A stretch of DNA of 64,000 bases from Cordia subcordata (GCA_028554755.1 JAPTOF010000012.1:4803501-4867500), one strand, 5' to 3'; shown: positions 44,905-56,880, counted from the first letter of the stretch. Notes: a model not told the origin generated them from the sequence alone. Numbers and translations are program-made.

Positions 44905-47108
44905 GTTATGAATTCAAAGTAAATGCGAGGACGATGAAATCATTTATGCATAAGATAGATCTAGGTAAATAGAGAATAATCATCCACAAAAATAACATAG
45001 TACATCTACTACTATTTATATCATAAATAGGTTGCCTTCTACTACTATGAATAACCTTATCCCTAATAAATGCATGTATGGTCAACCACCGATCTATAAT
45101 CATCTTTGAGTTTTTGGCTGTGCTTGTTTTGTCCTTCTCCTTCCATATAAACACAGCAAACTTGAGCCTAGAGCTCGATTATGCTATTTCTTGGGTTATG
45201 GTATAGAACACAAAGGGTATCGATGTTGGGATCCACTTTCTAGTCGTCTTCAGGTTTCTCGTCATGTGATATTTTGATAAAATAAAATGTTTTCCTTTGT
45301 GTCTCCTTTCTTTTCCACTACCTCCTCCCTATTATTCATTGATCTCTCTATTCCACTATTTCCTGCTAATAATAGTGACACAGGTCTTACCATAGACACT
45401 CAAGTTGATCTTTCTACGATCATTCCTGATGTGTCAGCACTGGCTTACGGGTCCACATATGATACCCAGACCTTACCACTTGTTGTCCCTTCTAAATCAT
45501 CTGAACAAGTTGTTCATCACTCTACACGAGTAAGGTTAGTACCCTGTCATCTTCTTGATTATCATTGTTTTTCCACTATTTTCTCTTTACATGAACATCA
45601 GACCTATACGGAAGCTAGTTCGGATCCTTGTTGGTAGCAAGCTATAAATGATGAGTTACAATCTTTGGAAGATGTACACACTTGGGATTTGGTTGATCTC
45701 CTTCTTGGAAAGAATGCTATTGGTTACAAGTAGGTTTACAAAATCAAAACTGTTATGGAAAGGTAAAAGCTCGGTTAGTTGCCAAAAGTTCCACTCAGGA
45801 ATATGGAGTATATTATGAAGAGACATTTGCTTTTGTGGCTCGCCTTACTTTAGTTTGTAGCCTTACTACTATTGCAGCTACTCGTCGATGGTCTCTATTT
45901 CAAACTGATGTAAAAAATGCCTTCCTCAATATTTATCTTGTTGAAGAGGTATTTATGAAACCTTCTCCTGGTTATTCATATCCTCCACATAAAGTATGCA
46001 AGCTTTGGCATGCTCTCTATGGTTTAAAGCAGGCTTCTCGTGCTTATTTCTCTAAGTTTAGTTTGGTTATTTCTAACTTTGGATTTATGGCCAGCAAACA
46101 TGATTCTGCACTTTTCTTTTGAAATTTATCTTCTAGTCTCATTCTTTTGTTGTTATATATAGATGACATGATTATCATTGGGGATGATGTGAATGGTATT
46201 TCTGAACTCAAGCAATTTCTTAGCCAGCATTTTGAGATGAGAAACCTTGGTCCTCTCAGTTATTTTCTTAGTCTTAAAGTCTCTTCTAATAATACAAGTG
46301 ACTATCTTACATAGGCCAAGTACTTATTTGACCTTATTGCTCTTGTTGGTCTTACTGATAGCAAGACTGCTTCCACACCACTCGATAATTCTATTCATCT
46401 CACTCCCATTGATGGTACTCTACTACGAAATGTTACTCTGTACCATAAATTGGTGGGTAGTCTTATATATCTTACAGTTACTCGGCCTGATATTGCCTAT
46501 GCTGTCCATTTGGTCAATCAATTCATGTGTACACCTCGTTCCACATACTATGCTGCTATTCTCCGTATTCTCCGATATATTAAGGGCACTTTGTATCATG
46601 GCTTGCACTTTTCGACTCATTCATCCCTAGATCTCCAAGTATACTCTAATACAGATTAGGTAGATGACCCTATAGATCCGCGTTCAACTATAGGGTATTG
46701 TTTTCTTTTAGGTGACTCTCTTTTATCATGGCATAGCAAAAAGTGGACTATTGTTGCCCGCTCGAATATCAGACTCTTGCTGATGCTGCTCAAGAAGTCA
46801 TTTGGCTCTGTTGGCTTTTTACCAATATGGGCGTATCTCAATCCCACGCGACTGTCCTTTATTGTGGCAATTAGAGTGCTATATAGATTGCACATAATGA
46901 TGTCTTTTATGAGCGTCCTCGTCATATGGAGTATGACTGTCACTTCATCTATCAGCATGTGCTCTAAGGTACCCCTAAGCTTTGGTTTATGCCATCTCCT
47001 AACCAACTGGTAGGTCTATTTACTAAGGCTCATCCACCTGGACGGCTCGATGACCTCACATCCAAACTCAAGTTGATGTCCTTTCCTCCACCTTGAGTTT
47101 GAAGGGGG
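44905..47108 (+). pseudogene. Decayed Ale/Retrofit-like Copia pol
   Basis: The plus strand from about 45110 shows the end of integrase and the linker (RARLCYFLGYGIEHKGYRCW). RT follows: VARLTLVCSLTTIAATRRW, QTDVKNAFLNIYLVEEVFMK, ALYGLKQASRAYFSKF, then YIDDMIIIGDDVNG (catalytic DD present) and GSLIYLTVTRPDIAYAVHLV. RNase H (GYCFLLGDSLLSWHSKKWT, then frameshifted) ends with KLKLMSFPPP at 47096. Stops and frameshifts throughout. The first about 180 bp (44905-45085) read as integrase (VIFVDDYSLFT) on the minus strand, an inverted fragment. The purine tract GAAGGGGG (47101-47108) precedes the 3' LTR. Confidence 0.8.
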
Positions 47109-47393
47109 TGTTAGACTTTTATGTTTGATATTCTTTCCATAGTTAGCATATTTGGTGTATCACGTATATGCTGTACAATATTGTAGATTGCCTAATTATA
47201 CTCTTATCATAATTAGGACTTATTCTTGGAGAGCAAGACAACTATTGCCTATATAAAAGGCTATTGTACATCTTGTAACCACAAACAAACAAAAAAAGAA
47301 ATAAAATATACTTGTAAATAATCTTGCTTCTCTTACTTTTATGTCTTCCTGGTCCTATTTCGACTTTTATGTCTTCCTGGTCCTATTTCGACA
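47109..47393 (+). repeat. 3' LTR of the Ale-like Copia, 285 bp
   Basis: Runs TGTTAGACTTTTATG...TTTCGACA. TATA box CCTATATAAAAGG (about 47250). Near the 3' end a 29-bp segment (CTTTTATGTCTTCCTGGTCC then TATTTCGA) is present twice in tandem (47336-47393). The 5' LTR is not in the window. Confidence 0.75.
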
Positions 47394-48472
47394 TTAAATA
47401 AGTTAGGCTAGGTTATTTAAGAATGAAAACACAAGTTTGAATTCTGGAAAACGTACTTATTGGGAGAGTTTTTCCTTCACCGCTCCCAATATAATAGGGA
47501 TTTGTTTTAAGTTTAATATATTTTTAGTATACCCTAACTCATAGCGAAAAAGAAAAATAACAAGTGTTTTTGCTCATATGACATGTCAAAGAGTAGTCTC
47601 AAAGAGAAAGTAACGTTTGTCTGTGAAATAGTCAAACTGTATGTAAAGCCACGAGAGGAGGATATGGAGCAAAGCATGAGATTCAATTCATCATGGAATT
47701 GGGCATCTACTAGTCTCTGTAGCTACCAGCTGTCTAAAAATCTATTACAAAATGTTCAATAATTGAGGCCTCTTCGTGTTTGCTAATCCTATCGTGCGCA
47801 ATATTACATAAGATTATGAAGTACATACATATTCATTGTATAATTATTATTAAGTGTCCATTTGAATTGTTTTTTCTTTTAAACAAAAAGCACTTTTTCT
47901 TAGTGAAAAAAGCACTTCTTTTTTACAACAAGTATTTGATTTGTCTTTTAATAAAAGCTAAAATTTAGAAGAAGCTCAAATTTATTTATTTTTTGGTTAC
48001 ATCTACAAGGAACCAAGTTAAATTAAAGCTAAGGTAATTATCTTTTATGTTTAAAACATTATCACTAGTGAAATTAGGGTCTTATTTGGAAATTTACTTT
48101 AAAAATAGTTTTTTGTTTTTTTCAAAATAAAAAAAAACCTCATTTGGTTAGGTATTTCTAGTATTGTTCTTAAAAAAGAGTTCCAAAAAATTGTTATTCA
48201 ATAATAAAATTAAAAACACCTTTTAGATACCTTTAATGTTTTCTTTTTAACTTAGAGAATAATTGAAATCAAGGAGAATAGTTTTTCATTAATGGTAATA
48301 ATATCGTAATATTATTATGGAACACATCTAAAAAAATCCTATTAATTTTCACAAACACACCATATTCTCTCTCTTTTTTAGCTTTTTCCTCCGCTTCTTA
48401 TCCTTTAATAATATCGTAAACTCAAGGCATTATATAATTTTTTGAATTTAGTGCATGTTCACAATCCTTTCG

Positions 48473-48520
<48 letters not shown>

Positions 48521-48908
48521 CCCGTTTTAAGCCATTCTATAGTGCCACATCAACGCTCATATGGCATATGTTAAATTTTTTCTTTTAAGGTCATTATAAT
48601 ATATTAGTGCTCATATATTGTACTTTATGTATTAAATGAAAAAGTCAAAAATAAAATTAATAATTAAAAAACTAAAAATTTAAAATTTATAACATAAAAA
48701 TTAAGAAATAAAAAAGTAAAAAATTAAAAAGATAAAAAGAACTAAAGATTAAAGAATTCAAACATCAAAATATTTAAAATTAAAATTTAGAAATTAAAAT
48801 CAAGAAAATTAATAGTCAATAAATTCAAATAAGTACATAGACCTCTAAACATACTTATAACAATATTTGACATTTGATATAAAAATAAATAAAAATTGTG
48901 AAAAATAT
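47394..48908. other. AT-rich intergenic DNA
   Basis: No gene seen. Contains an (AT)n microsatellite at 48472-48516 and, from 48640, runs of 'aaaaattaa.aa' words. Confidence 0.5.
48472..48516. repeat. (AT)n microsatellite
   Basis: About 22 uninterrupted AT dinucleotides. Confidence 0.95.
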
Positions 48909-49587
48909 TGTGGATGCAAATATCTTAAGGGGGGTGAATTAAGATATAATTACTAAATTTCGTTTTAAAAAATTCTCAAAAAATCAACATTTTTTTTTCA
49001 AGCAACATATCAAACACAATATAAGCACTTTAAACAAGTATAATAATAAAAGTATAAGGAGATGAGAAACAAACAATTTAAGGTGGTTCAGCCAAGCCTA
49101 CGTCTGCCGCCCAAGGATGCTCTCCTTAGGACTTCAACAATCTTCACTATAATGCTTCTTCAAATCTTGGTGAAGCACAAACCAATTTCTTACACTTCCT
49201 TGAAGTCCAACTTCAAAGAACCCAAGAGTACCACTCTTTAGGATTTCCCTACACTTTACAAGCTTTAAAGAATTGATCTCACTACATTTTAGCTCCCAAA
49301 GTGTGTATCTATTCAAGGAATAAGAAAAGATGAAATCTGAAATTTTTCTTTAAGAAGAAGATATTGCAAATGAATAAGCTCTTGAAAGCTCAAATATATT
49401 GCAAGAATGGCTCAAAGCTTGATTGAATGATAATAATAGATTTTGCACACTTCACTTGATGAATTGAATGTGTAGTGAATGTGTATTTAAAGAGATTTTG
49501 AGGGTTAGGGATTTGGTAGGTGAAGAAAAGAGAGAAATTAAGCCAGAACGGTAATAAACGGCTAGTGTATTTATTACAGCAGCCCGT

Positions 49588-49760
49588 CCAGCCGGTCGAT
49601 CGACTCGGTCGTCCGGCTTGCACTTAACCCTCTTTGACTAGGCCAGACGCCTTAGCCAGTCGATCAGCTAGGGAGTCCAGCTTTTTCCTTCATTTTCTGT
49701 CTTGGCCAGGCGACCCATTCAGGTTAGCCGGTCGACTGGCTGGGGGATCCGGTTACTCCA
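49588..49760 (-). promoter_or_regulatory. GTCGACC-type array in the second SIRE-type LTR
   Basis: CAGCCGGTCGATCGACTCGG, AGCCGGTCGACTGGCTGG and TTACTCCAGAAAG lie about 100 bp upstream (minus strand) of TATA-like CTCTTTAAATACAC (49483-49496). Confidence 0.45.
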
Positions 49761-50700
49761 GAAAGTGAAGTAAAGCCAAACTTTATCAAATCTTTTTCAA
49801 GTGCAATTTTCACAACTCCAAATCATTTTGAGATATTTTGTAAATACATGTTGTGACTTGAAACACCTCAAAAACACATTTTTACTCTATGTGTGCATTC
49901 AAATTCATTTGTGCCTATGCGAAATCAATATGCAAGTGTTTAAAAAATTGTTTAAACAATGAAGAGGAAAGTTTGAGCCAAACATACACAATATTTAGGC
50001 ATTTCACCAAAGAGCAAGAAAGGAAAGAACACTCAGTACCCCTTATGACATCTGTTATTCTCCTTATGCCTTCTCATCTTCTTGTCCTTCAAATAACGCA
50101 TTTTGCACATCTTCTTCCATCTTTCAAAGCATCTATTTAAGCATCTACTTACATTTAAGCACTTATTTTCACAAGATGCTTTTAGTTAAATAATGCATAT
50201 AAATTTTCATCATCAAAATTAATAGTGTATATTTAGCTAACAATCTCCCCCTTTTTTGATGATGATAAAATTTTAAGATATAAGCAAAAGTACTCCCCCT
50301 TAATATATGCATTCCTTAAAAGATGTATTTGAAAAAATACTCCCCCTGTCAAAATTTAAACTTATGCATATTTTGAAAACATTTTTTCACCAATAATCAA
50401 CCCATCAATTATCATGCAAACTGCCATATAATCTTATAAGTATATCATCATAATCAACAAAGCATGGCCATAACAAAGCATATCAACATCAACATTATAC
50501 CATTCTCCCCCTTTGGCATCATAAAAAATTTAATAGGTAGGCAGCAAGAAAATAAAAGTTGAGATAGTAGAACAAAAACCATACGATTAGTCAACGATAA
50601 AAGTGAACAAAACAATACGATTAGTCAAGAGATTTAAAAACAACTAAAAGTGAACTAAAAAAGTTTTCAAATGCTAAAAACGAGTTTTTGAATATGAAAA

Positions 50701-52085
50701 TCAGGGTGCTTGATCATTGTGATCTTTGAAGTACTCTTGCATGTCAGAACGCATACTGGCTATTTTCGAATCAATGTGTTCTCTTCAAAGAGTGAGCTCA
50801 TTACATTGGTTCGTCATTGTAGTCCACATTTCTCCCATTCCTGTGTTTAAGGCCTGCAACTATGAAAGAATCTGAGCCATTATCGAGGGGTCTTCTTGTT
50901 GACCCATTGAGCTAGACCCTGCATCTCGTTGAATATCTACTCGGTGTTGCTCATCAGTGTGCCCCTGTGCCCTTGATTCTTTCATCACTCGCCTAAGAGT
51001 AGCTTCCTCAGGATCTGCCTCTTCTTCAGAGGTACTAACAACCATGGGCATTGTTTCTGGTATACCTATGTCAGCTTCACCCTCAAGTTCTGGCCCTACA
51101 TCTTCTTCTAATGTGATGTCTATTCCATCAATTATATCATCAAGTTTTTGTGCATCAAGCCCATAGACAGGATCAGTGAAAGTCGTTCCTTCTTGGTTTT
51201 ATTCTTAATTGCTGCCTGAGTGCTTTGAGGCAAATTTTTGAAAGTTTCTCTGTTGATAGCCTCCCCATTGTACCAGTAGATGCCCATGAAATTCATATAT
51301 AACATATCAAAGTTCAAGGCAAACTCTCTATATGGAGCATTCAAAGAGATCTTGAAATATGAAAAAATATGCATCAAGGCCATACCATATCCAGGAGTAG
51401 TAGTTTTTCCTCCATCCTTTCCATTAATATGCAGCATGTGTTGAAGAATTAGGAAAGGCAATGCTATCTTAGTTTTCTTCCTGAGGCTATAGTAAATGTA
51501 AGCATCCATAACTGAAATTTTTCCATCATTAATGTTTCTAAGGAGAATTACTTCACTAATAATTTTAAAAGCAATTCTCATATTGAAATTAACATCCCTC
51601 AATAATTGAAGAATCAAATCTGGAGTCTTAGGTCCTACATCCTTCCACATATATTTTATAACCTCTCCCGGGATGCTAGTCTTCTTGATTCCTTTTGGCC
51701 ATCCTTGACTATTATAATGTCCTTCTCCATCAACAGGCAGATGAAAATTTTTTTGCAAAGTTTCCTCCTTAAGCACAAAATTTACTCCGCACACAGTTGA
51801 AGTTAACTCAAGTTTCGGGCTCCTACTATGTATTTCAAGATTCTCATAGAATTCTATCACCAATTTATCTTGAACATCACAATATAGATGCGTAAACATG
51901 TACCAATCATCAAATAGTGACAGAACATTGGTGCCAGCAAAATCTGAGTCAACGAGATATTTACTGTACAATATTGAATGGTTCCCTTAAATCTTTAATA
52001 CAGGAGGTGGTGGTGGAGGAGATTATGTTCTTGCCCTCTTCTCTTTTCTTCCATGTTCTTGGCCTCTAGTCCTTAAATTTACCAT
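50701..52085 (-). pseudogene. Extra 3' gene of the SIRE-type element, best copy
   Basis: The ATG at 52085 opens MVNLRTRGQEHGRKEKRART (basic, NLS-like), a stop, then a Pro run and a second stop. From 51971 to 51132 a 279-codon frame is open: KYLVDSDFAGTN, EFYENLEIHSRSPKLE, VDGEGHYNSQGWPKGI, YMWKDVGPKTPDL, FKIISEVILLRNINDGKIS, LPFLILQHMLHINGKDGGK, YGMALMHIFSYFKI and YMNFMGIYWYNGEAINRE. After a frameshift an acidic MVVSTSEEEADPEEATL segment and a coiled tail (REHIDSKIASM) end at 50701. No membrane segment. It sits in the env position but the central domain resembles plant proteins annotated 'putative plant transposon protein'; function unknown. The shared reading frame with 21611-22982 shows it was coding. 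Confidence 0.75.
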
Positions 52086-52289
52086 GATTTTGCATTGATT
52101 TTGGAAGATTGAATTAGTGAAAACTTGTTTTTTGAAGTGGGTAATCAAGATATAGGAAGAATTTTGGAAGAACTTGGTTGGAAATTGAAGAATTAAGAAT
52201 GGGTTTGAGAGAATTTTTTGCCTAGGGTAAAAAAATTTGGGAGATTTTAAGTGAATTTGGGGTTAAAATCCCTAATTTTAACCTTGTCC

Positions 52290-52430
52290 GCGTTCAGCCG
52301 GTCGAGATGGTCGACCAGCCAGTCGAGGGGGTCGACCAGCTAGGTCGACCAGCCAGATCAGAGAGCACAAAAAAATTTCCCTTTTATCCGGACGCCTTAT
52401 AGCTTCAGCCAGTTGACCGGCCGGGTCAGA
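52290..52430 (-). promoter_or_regulatory. GTCGACC array and leader upstream of the 3' gene
   Basis: CAGCCGGTCGAGATGGTCG, then GGTCGACCAGCTAGGTCG and CAGTTGACCGGCC, alternate with AGAGAGCAC words. On the coding strand a CT-rich leader of about 180 bp leads to the ATG at 52085. The parallel array at 23195-23330 sits in the same place. Confidence 0.5.
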
Positions 52431-52501
52431 AAGTACAAAAATACGTATTTTTCATGCCCAAGCCATAAAAACACATATGCGTGTTTTTCAACCACATTTT
52501 A

Positions 52502-53030
52502 TCATTCTAATTTCTTTCCTAATCTTGCAAAATTGATCCTCATGCAATGGTTTAGTAAAAATATCAGCAACTTGATGCAAAGTGTCAACAATTCAAGTAT
52601 GATATCACTTTTTTGTACATGATCTCTAATGAAATGGTGCTTAATCTCAATATACTTAGTTCTTGAATGTTGAATTGGATTTTTTGTGAGATTAATTGCA
52701 CTAGTATTAGCACAATATATAGAAACATGATCATATTGCAATCCATAATCCAGTAAATTTTGTTTCATTCATAAAATTTGAGCTACACAACTACCAGTTC
52801 CAATATATTCTGCTTCGATAGTAGAAATAGCAACATTATTTTGTTTCCTACAGGACCAAGATATGAAAGAGTGTCCTAGGAATTGGCACGTTCCACTAGT
52901 GCTCTTACGATCTACTTTGCAGCCAGCATAGTCAGCATTAGAGAATCCACACAAGTCGAATGACGTTCTTTTTGCATACCAAAGTCCTAGATTAATTGTT
53001 TCCTTAAGGTATCTAGTGATTCTTTTCCCT
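52502..53030 (-). pseudogene. SIRE-type Copia RNase H and end of RT (truncated)
   Basis: Minus strand from 53030: RITRYLKETINLGLWYAKRT, SFDLCGFSNADYAGCKVDRK, STSGTCQFLGHSFISWSCRK and IEAEYIGTGSCVAQIL, a stop, then QNLLDYGLQYDHVSIYCANT and KYIEIKHHFIRDHVQKSD. RNase H of the SIRE/Maximus pattern, with stops and a late frameshift. Confidence 0.8.
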
Positions 53031-54665
53031 TTTTATAATTATTTTTTGGCTGCCAGTTGTTGAGCCATCATCACTTTCAATAATAGAGGCCTCTTTTGTT
53101 AAAATAAGGGAAAATGAGTAATTTTTTATGTTGTTCTTTTATTCCCTTCACATGGCTTTTAGATATAGGTAAAAATTCATCTATTAAAGATCACATTTCT
53201 CATGTATATAACAAAAAATCTTATTATATAACACACAAGGAACGGTGAAAACGTAAAAACTAATATATATAGCAATTCGTTAAAAAAATACCAACGCATT
53301 CAAGTAATTGATAAAACGTGTCCGTGGTTCAATATTGTATAGTCTCTGTTACCCGTTTCTCTTTTTGGTCAAAGAAAATTTTCTCATAATATTTTCATGC
53401 TATCAAATGTACCTATTATTGGTTATTCTAACAGGTCTACCATTGCATTCATTAAAAAAAATACTAAATAGTTCCATTAATATGCTAGTTTACCAAGTTT
53501 ATTATCCTACAATAAAAATATAATTTAATCCCTTAATTATGAGTTATGAGTTAACACAATATTATTTTGAAATTTATTATTATTAAATCGACCAAGGCAA
53601 AAATTTTGTGCATGGCAAATTTGGACCAGGATGAGGAACGAGTACATCCTATTTGGCCCAGAAATTTAGATAGAGAGCACCCGTTTGTGATGGTTCATTT
53701 CTATGGCGATCATTAATTAATGATATTATTGACTTTATGTATGAACACAAGAGAACGGAGCCATTCCTATATTGTTATTCACTATAATTTTCTTTTAAGT
53801 AGGTATAATTTTAGAGTGATTAATTTATCTTACCTCAAGTAAAAAATGATAAAAAAATGTAGCGTAGATTTTTGAAGATTACTCGCTGGAAGTTTTTTAA
53901 TTATAGTTACTCGATTAACTTCATTATCAGCCCATAAGCTACCATGTTAACTTATAAGTTGAACTTATAAATAGTGAGTAAGAAAAACAAAATTAAATCC
54001 AGAGAGACTGATATTTAAAATATTTTCTACAAATAATACAATCTTTTGGCTAAATGGTTTTCAAGTGTTCTCGAGAAACACGTACTGTATTACAAAATAA
54101 TGGCGAAATTGAAGCCAATTGACCTTATCCATTTCCAGTTAATTTGTTCTTTTTTCAACTTCACTAGCTAAGCCGGGTTGATTTCACACGTCTTTTTTTT
54201 TAAAATGTTCGATTTCTCTGGAATGTTTCCTCTTTCAATCTTACCCAGATTATGTTCCTGTGTGTTGTGCCACCTAGTGAAAGTTACAAAACGACGTCAA
54301 TTATGAGAACTAGCACGTGAAGGAAAAGGATAAACGATACCATGATCTCTTATATTTACTCGTTTTGATATTGAACTAATTGCTCTTTCAAATTAAATGT
54401 AATAGTCTCTTTTTTTATTCTTGCGAATCTATTAGTCTCATAATTGGAATCCATCTAAAACTTAAAGGGAAATTACACGTGACATGAACGTAGCTCCCAA
54501 AGTCAATATTAAAATGCTTTCGATTATTTTTTTGAGAAAGTTTAGTTATAAGTTAGCTGTATCGGTGAAATAACAAATAAGAGTTACTATTTTTCAATTT
54601 TAAAGATTAGGGAAATTAAATGATAAAAAGTAAATATAAAAGACCATAAATATATAAACGCGCGC

Positions 54666-54700
<35 letters not shown>

Positions 54701-54715
54701 ACATTTTGAAGCACA
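53031..54715. other. Intergenic DNA, no gene seen
   Basis: AT-rich and non-coding. 'tttctctggaatgtttcctc' near 54215 is a weak match to the duplicated block (copies A-C). A (TA)n microsatellite lies at 54666-54700. Confidence 0.5.
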
Positions 54716-55021
54716 TCAATCTGTGTGCGAAATAACAAATGCTGCAACATTCAGCATGGCTCTAAATATTCCTCGGGTACTGGCACTGAAGTTAATTTCT
54801 TTCTTGACTTGCAATGAGACTGTGCCAGCCAGCTCCAATGCTCCATAGCTTTCATCAACTTCAACGTCATTATGACTCAGTAATACAAGAGAAAAAAGCA
54901 AGAATGTATTATAATATTTGCAGGATATAGCATCAAAACACGGAAGAAAATTAAACAGTTCCTTTTCTTTTTCTTTTTTGTTCTTTTTTCTTATTATTTC
55001 TTCCCTCATGAATCTAAACAT
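54716..55021 (-). other. Unidentified 101-codon frame, possible exon
   Basis: The second half reads NDVEVDESYGALELAGTVSL, QVKKEINFSASTRGIFRAML and NVAAFVISHTD, with balanced composition unlike the AT-rich surroundings. The first half (54890-55021) is Lys/Phe/Leu-rich and looks non-coding. A 3' splice site could precede the good half (CTGAG|TCATAATGACG at about 54880). I do not recognise it; it could be a relic exon. Confidence 0.25.
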
Positions 55022-55289
55022 GCCCTTGATGAATTATAATGAATGAAACAATGAGCATTCCATTTTTTAGTAACCTAATTATATTTTATAAATATTCGAC
55101 TACTTGTTCCAAATAAATAATATATAATATATAACTTTATTTAAGTTGTTAGCTAGGTTCGTGTTCTGTACGTTTTCTTTGTTTATCTATTTCTGGTCTT
55201 TATTTGCACCTGAGGCTCAAAAGCCGGAGGTAGGTTATATTGCTTCGATGAATTCCTTATGTATTAAAATAAAATAAAAAGCTAATTGA

Positions 55290-55560
55290 TGTTTCACACC
55301 TACCCCTCTTGGCAAAGAACCAAGAGATGGGGACATGAACGAAGATTAGTGCATAAAATAGTCACATGCCACAATCTTTACTTTTTATTTTACTCATTTT
55401 GTTATTGTTATTAAATTTCCATTACGTGCAGCAAGGCTGTGTTGTGCTGCCACATAGCCATTATCAAAAGAACATCGTGTTTTGACCTAACTGATTCTAT
55501 CAAGAAATAAATTAGAGCGGCAATATAATATTGTGTTACTTGTAGGATGTAGCATCGGGA
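55290..55560. repeat. Duplicated non-coding block, copy D (partial)
   Basis: Diverged match to copy A/C phrases in order: 'cacatgccacaatctt', 'ttattttactcatttt', 'gctgtgttgtgctgccacata', 'gcc', 'tttgacctaactgattctatc', 'aagaaataaattagagcgg' and 'caatataatattgtg'. It lies 200 bp downstream (minus strand) of the PPO remnant. Confidence 0.5.
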
Positions 55561-55757
55561 TGTTGAAATTAGTACTGTATTAATTATTAAGGACTTACTA
55601 AGTGTATTTTGTCATAGCTATGTGGAAGACTAAGACTCGGGATATTGCATAAAATCGTGAAAAAAATCGTTTCTATCGGATTGAGTTGTATTAATAATAC
55701 AAATAAAAAACATACAAATACCAAAGATGTAGTGACTAAGTAATATGTCTCTTACCT

Positions 55758-56825
55758 TTAGTAATAGAAGAGCGTATCGCGACCGGCTGGATAGAAATTG
55801 CCCAAGTCCTCACTGTTGAGTTGCCTTGGATCACCAACCCATTTGTGCACTGGAGTGTGAGGGCTTGTCTCAAGAGAGCCTGCACCAGGGCCGGATTCAC
55901 TACCAGCTTTGTAAGGCTTCCCTAAAAAGTCAACTGCAGTAGTGGCATTGGTGACCATGTTACGATACATTATAGCGAGGTTGTTAGTAATTCTATCAAT
56001 GGGATTTGTGGTGGGTTCTTTATCATCATAGCCAAGGTCAATGATTTCTGGGGGTAAATGGCTTTGATTACGCTTTTCATCGTAAAGTGGTGAATTAGGA
56101 TCTAGAAATATGCGTGGCATTAACATGCCACCAGGGGCGTCCCAGTTTCAGAATGGCAAACCAAACGTTGGGTCGCCAATTAATTCTCACAAAATGCTTT
56201 CATAGAAGTACAAATACCATCTATGAAAAGGAAAGAAAAGCCATGACATATGGACTTGGATATCGAGATCTGGGAAGCCAACTTGGTCATAAGCACTATT
56301 GCAATAAGCACAATGGACGTTAGCTTGTTGAAGGAAGTTGCGAGGGTCATCTTTAGGAAGAGCTTTCATGAGCTCAATGGCTTTGGAGAATTTTGCAATG
56401 TAATGCCTGCTTAAACTATGAGCCGGTGGCCTAACGCGCAAAACGGTAGGGCGAGGAAGCACATAGTCCCTGATATGTTATGGTACTGGAGGGCAACAAT
56501 TTTCAGATAGCGTTTGGCCGTCGAGCAATTTTGCCGGTCCACAATTGGTGACATCAGGGGCTTCAATAGGATTAGCAAAGGCCACCATTGGTTCATTAAC
56601 AAGGTTAGTAGCACCATAGAGCCCTCCTAAGCCAATAAGCACATTCCTCCTATCAATGGCATGGTTTTGGCCGCCATCATTGGCCTCGCAAGACACTTTG
56701 AAGGTAGTGTTTTTGCGCCTTGCATTGAGAAATATTTGGGAAGGCATGGAAGGCAGTGTGGATGAGGAAGAGTAGGCATTGGTGGTTTTAGAAGTATTAG
56801 GTTTTGGAGAAACAAGGGAAGCCAT
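55758..56825 (-). pseudogene. Polyphenol oxidase, N-terminal two thirds, three internal stops
   Basis: One continuous frame from the ATG at 56825. Residues 1 to about 55 are Ser/Thr/Lys-rich, like a plastid transit peptide. DRRNVLIGLGGLYGA is the twin-Arg thylakoid-transfer segment and maturation would fall near AFANPIEAPDV. CuA: HCAYC (His171), then [14 protein letters not shown] (His192, His201). CuB begins at HTPVH (His323, His327), then [14 protein letters not shown] and a TAA at 55758, before the third CuB His. In-frame stops are at 56478-56480 (TAA), 56187-56189 (TGA) and 56148-56150 (TGA for the Trp of FWNWD). GGTAAGAG follows the end and could be a 5' splice site, but no CuB remainder or KFDV domain was found downstream. 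No frameshift is present, so decay is recent. A functional enzyme would oxidise o-diphenols in the thylakoid lumen. Confidence 0.88.
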
Positions 56826-56880
56826 AGTTGGGGTTGTGTGTGCACGAAAGCTTAAAGATCAACCTTGTTTATATAGAGCG
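56826..56880 (-). promoter_or_regulatory. PPO core promoter
   Basis: On the minus strand CTATATAAAC (56868-56877) lies about 43 bp upstream of the PPO ATG, so transcription would start very near it with a short leader. Confidence 0.55.

Larger units (their letters stand above)
48909..53030 (-). mobile_element. SIRE-type Copia, second copy, 5' truncated
   Basis: The 3' LTR 48909-50242 (1334 bp) is homologous to 19723-21083. Inside it, on the minus strand, is a clean polypurine tract AAAAAAAGGGGGAGAT (50243-50258), then the 3' gene (50701-52085), a palindrome array (52290-52430), and RNase H plus the end of RT (52502-53030). The match stops at about 53030 where unrelated DNA begins, so the 5' LTR, gag, protease, integrase and most of RT are missing. 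Confidence 0.85.

Noticed and set aside
46247..46630. 127-codon plus frame
   Set aside because: Out-of-frame shadow of the Ale-like reverse transcriptase, which shows the real motifs in another frame.
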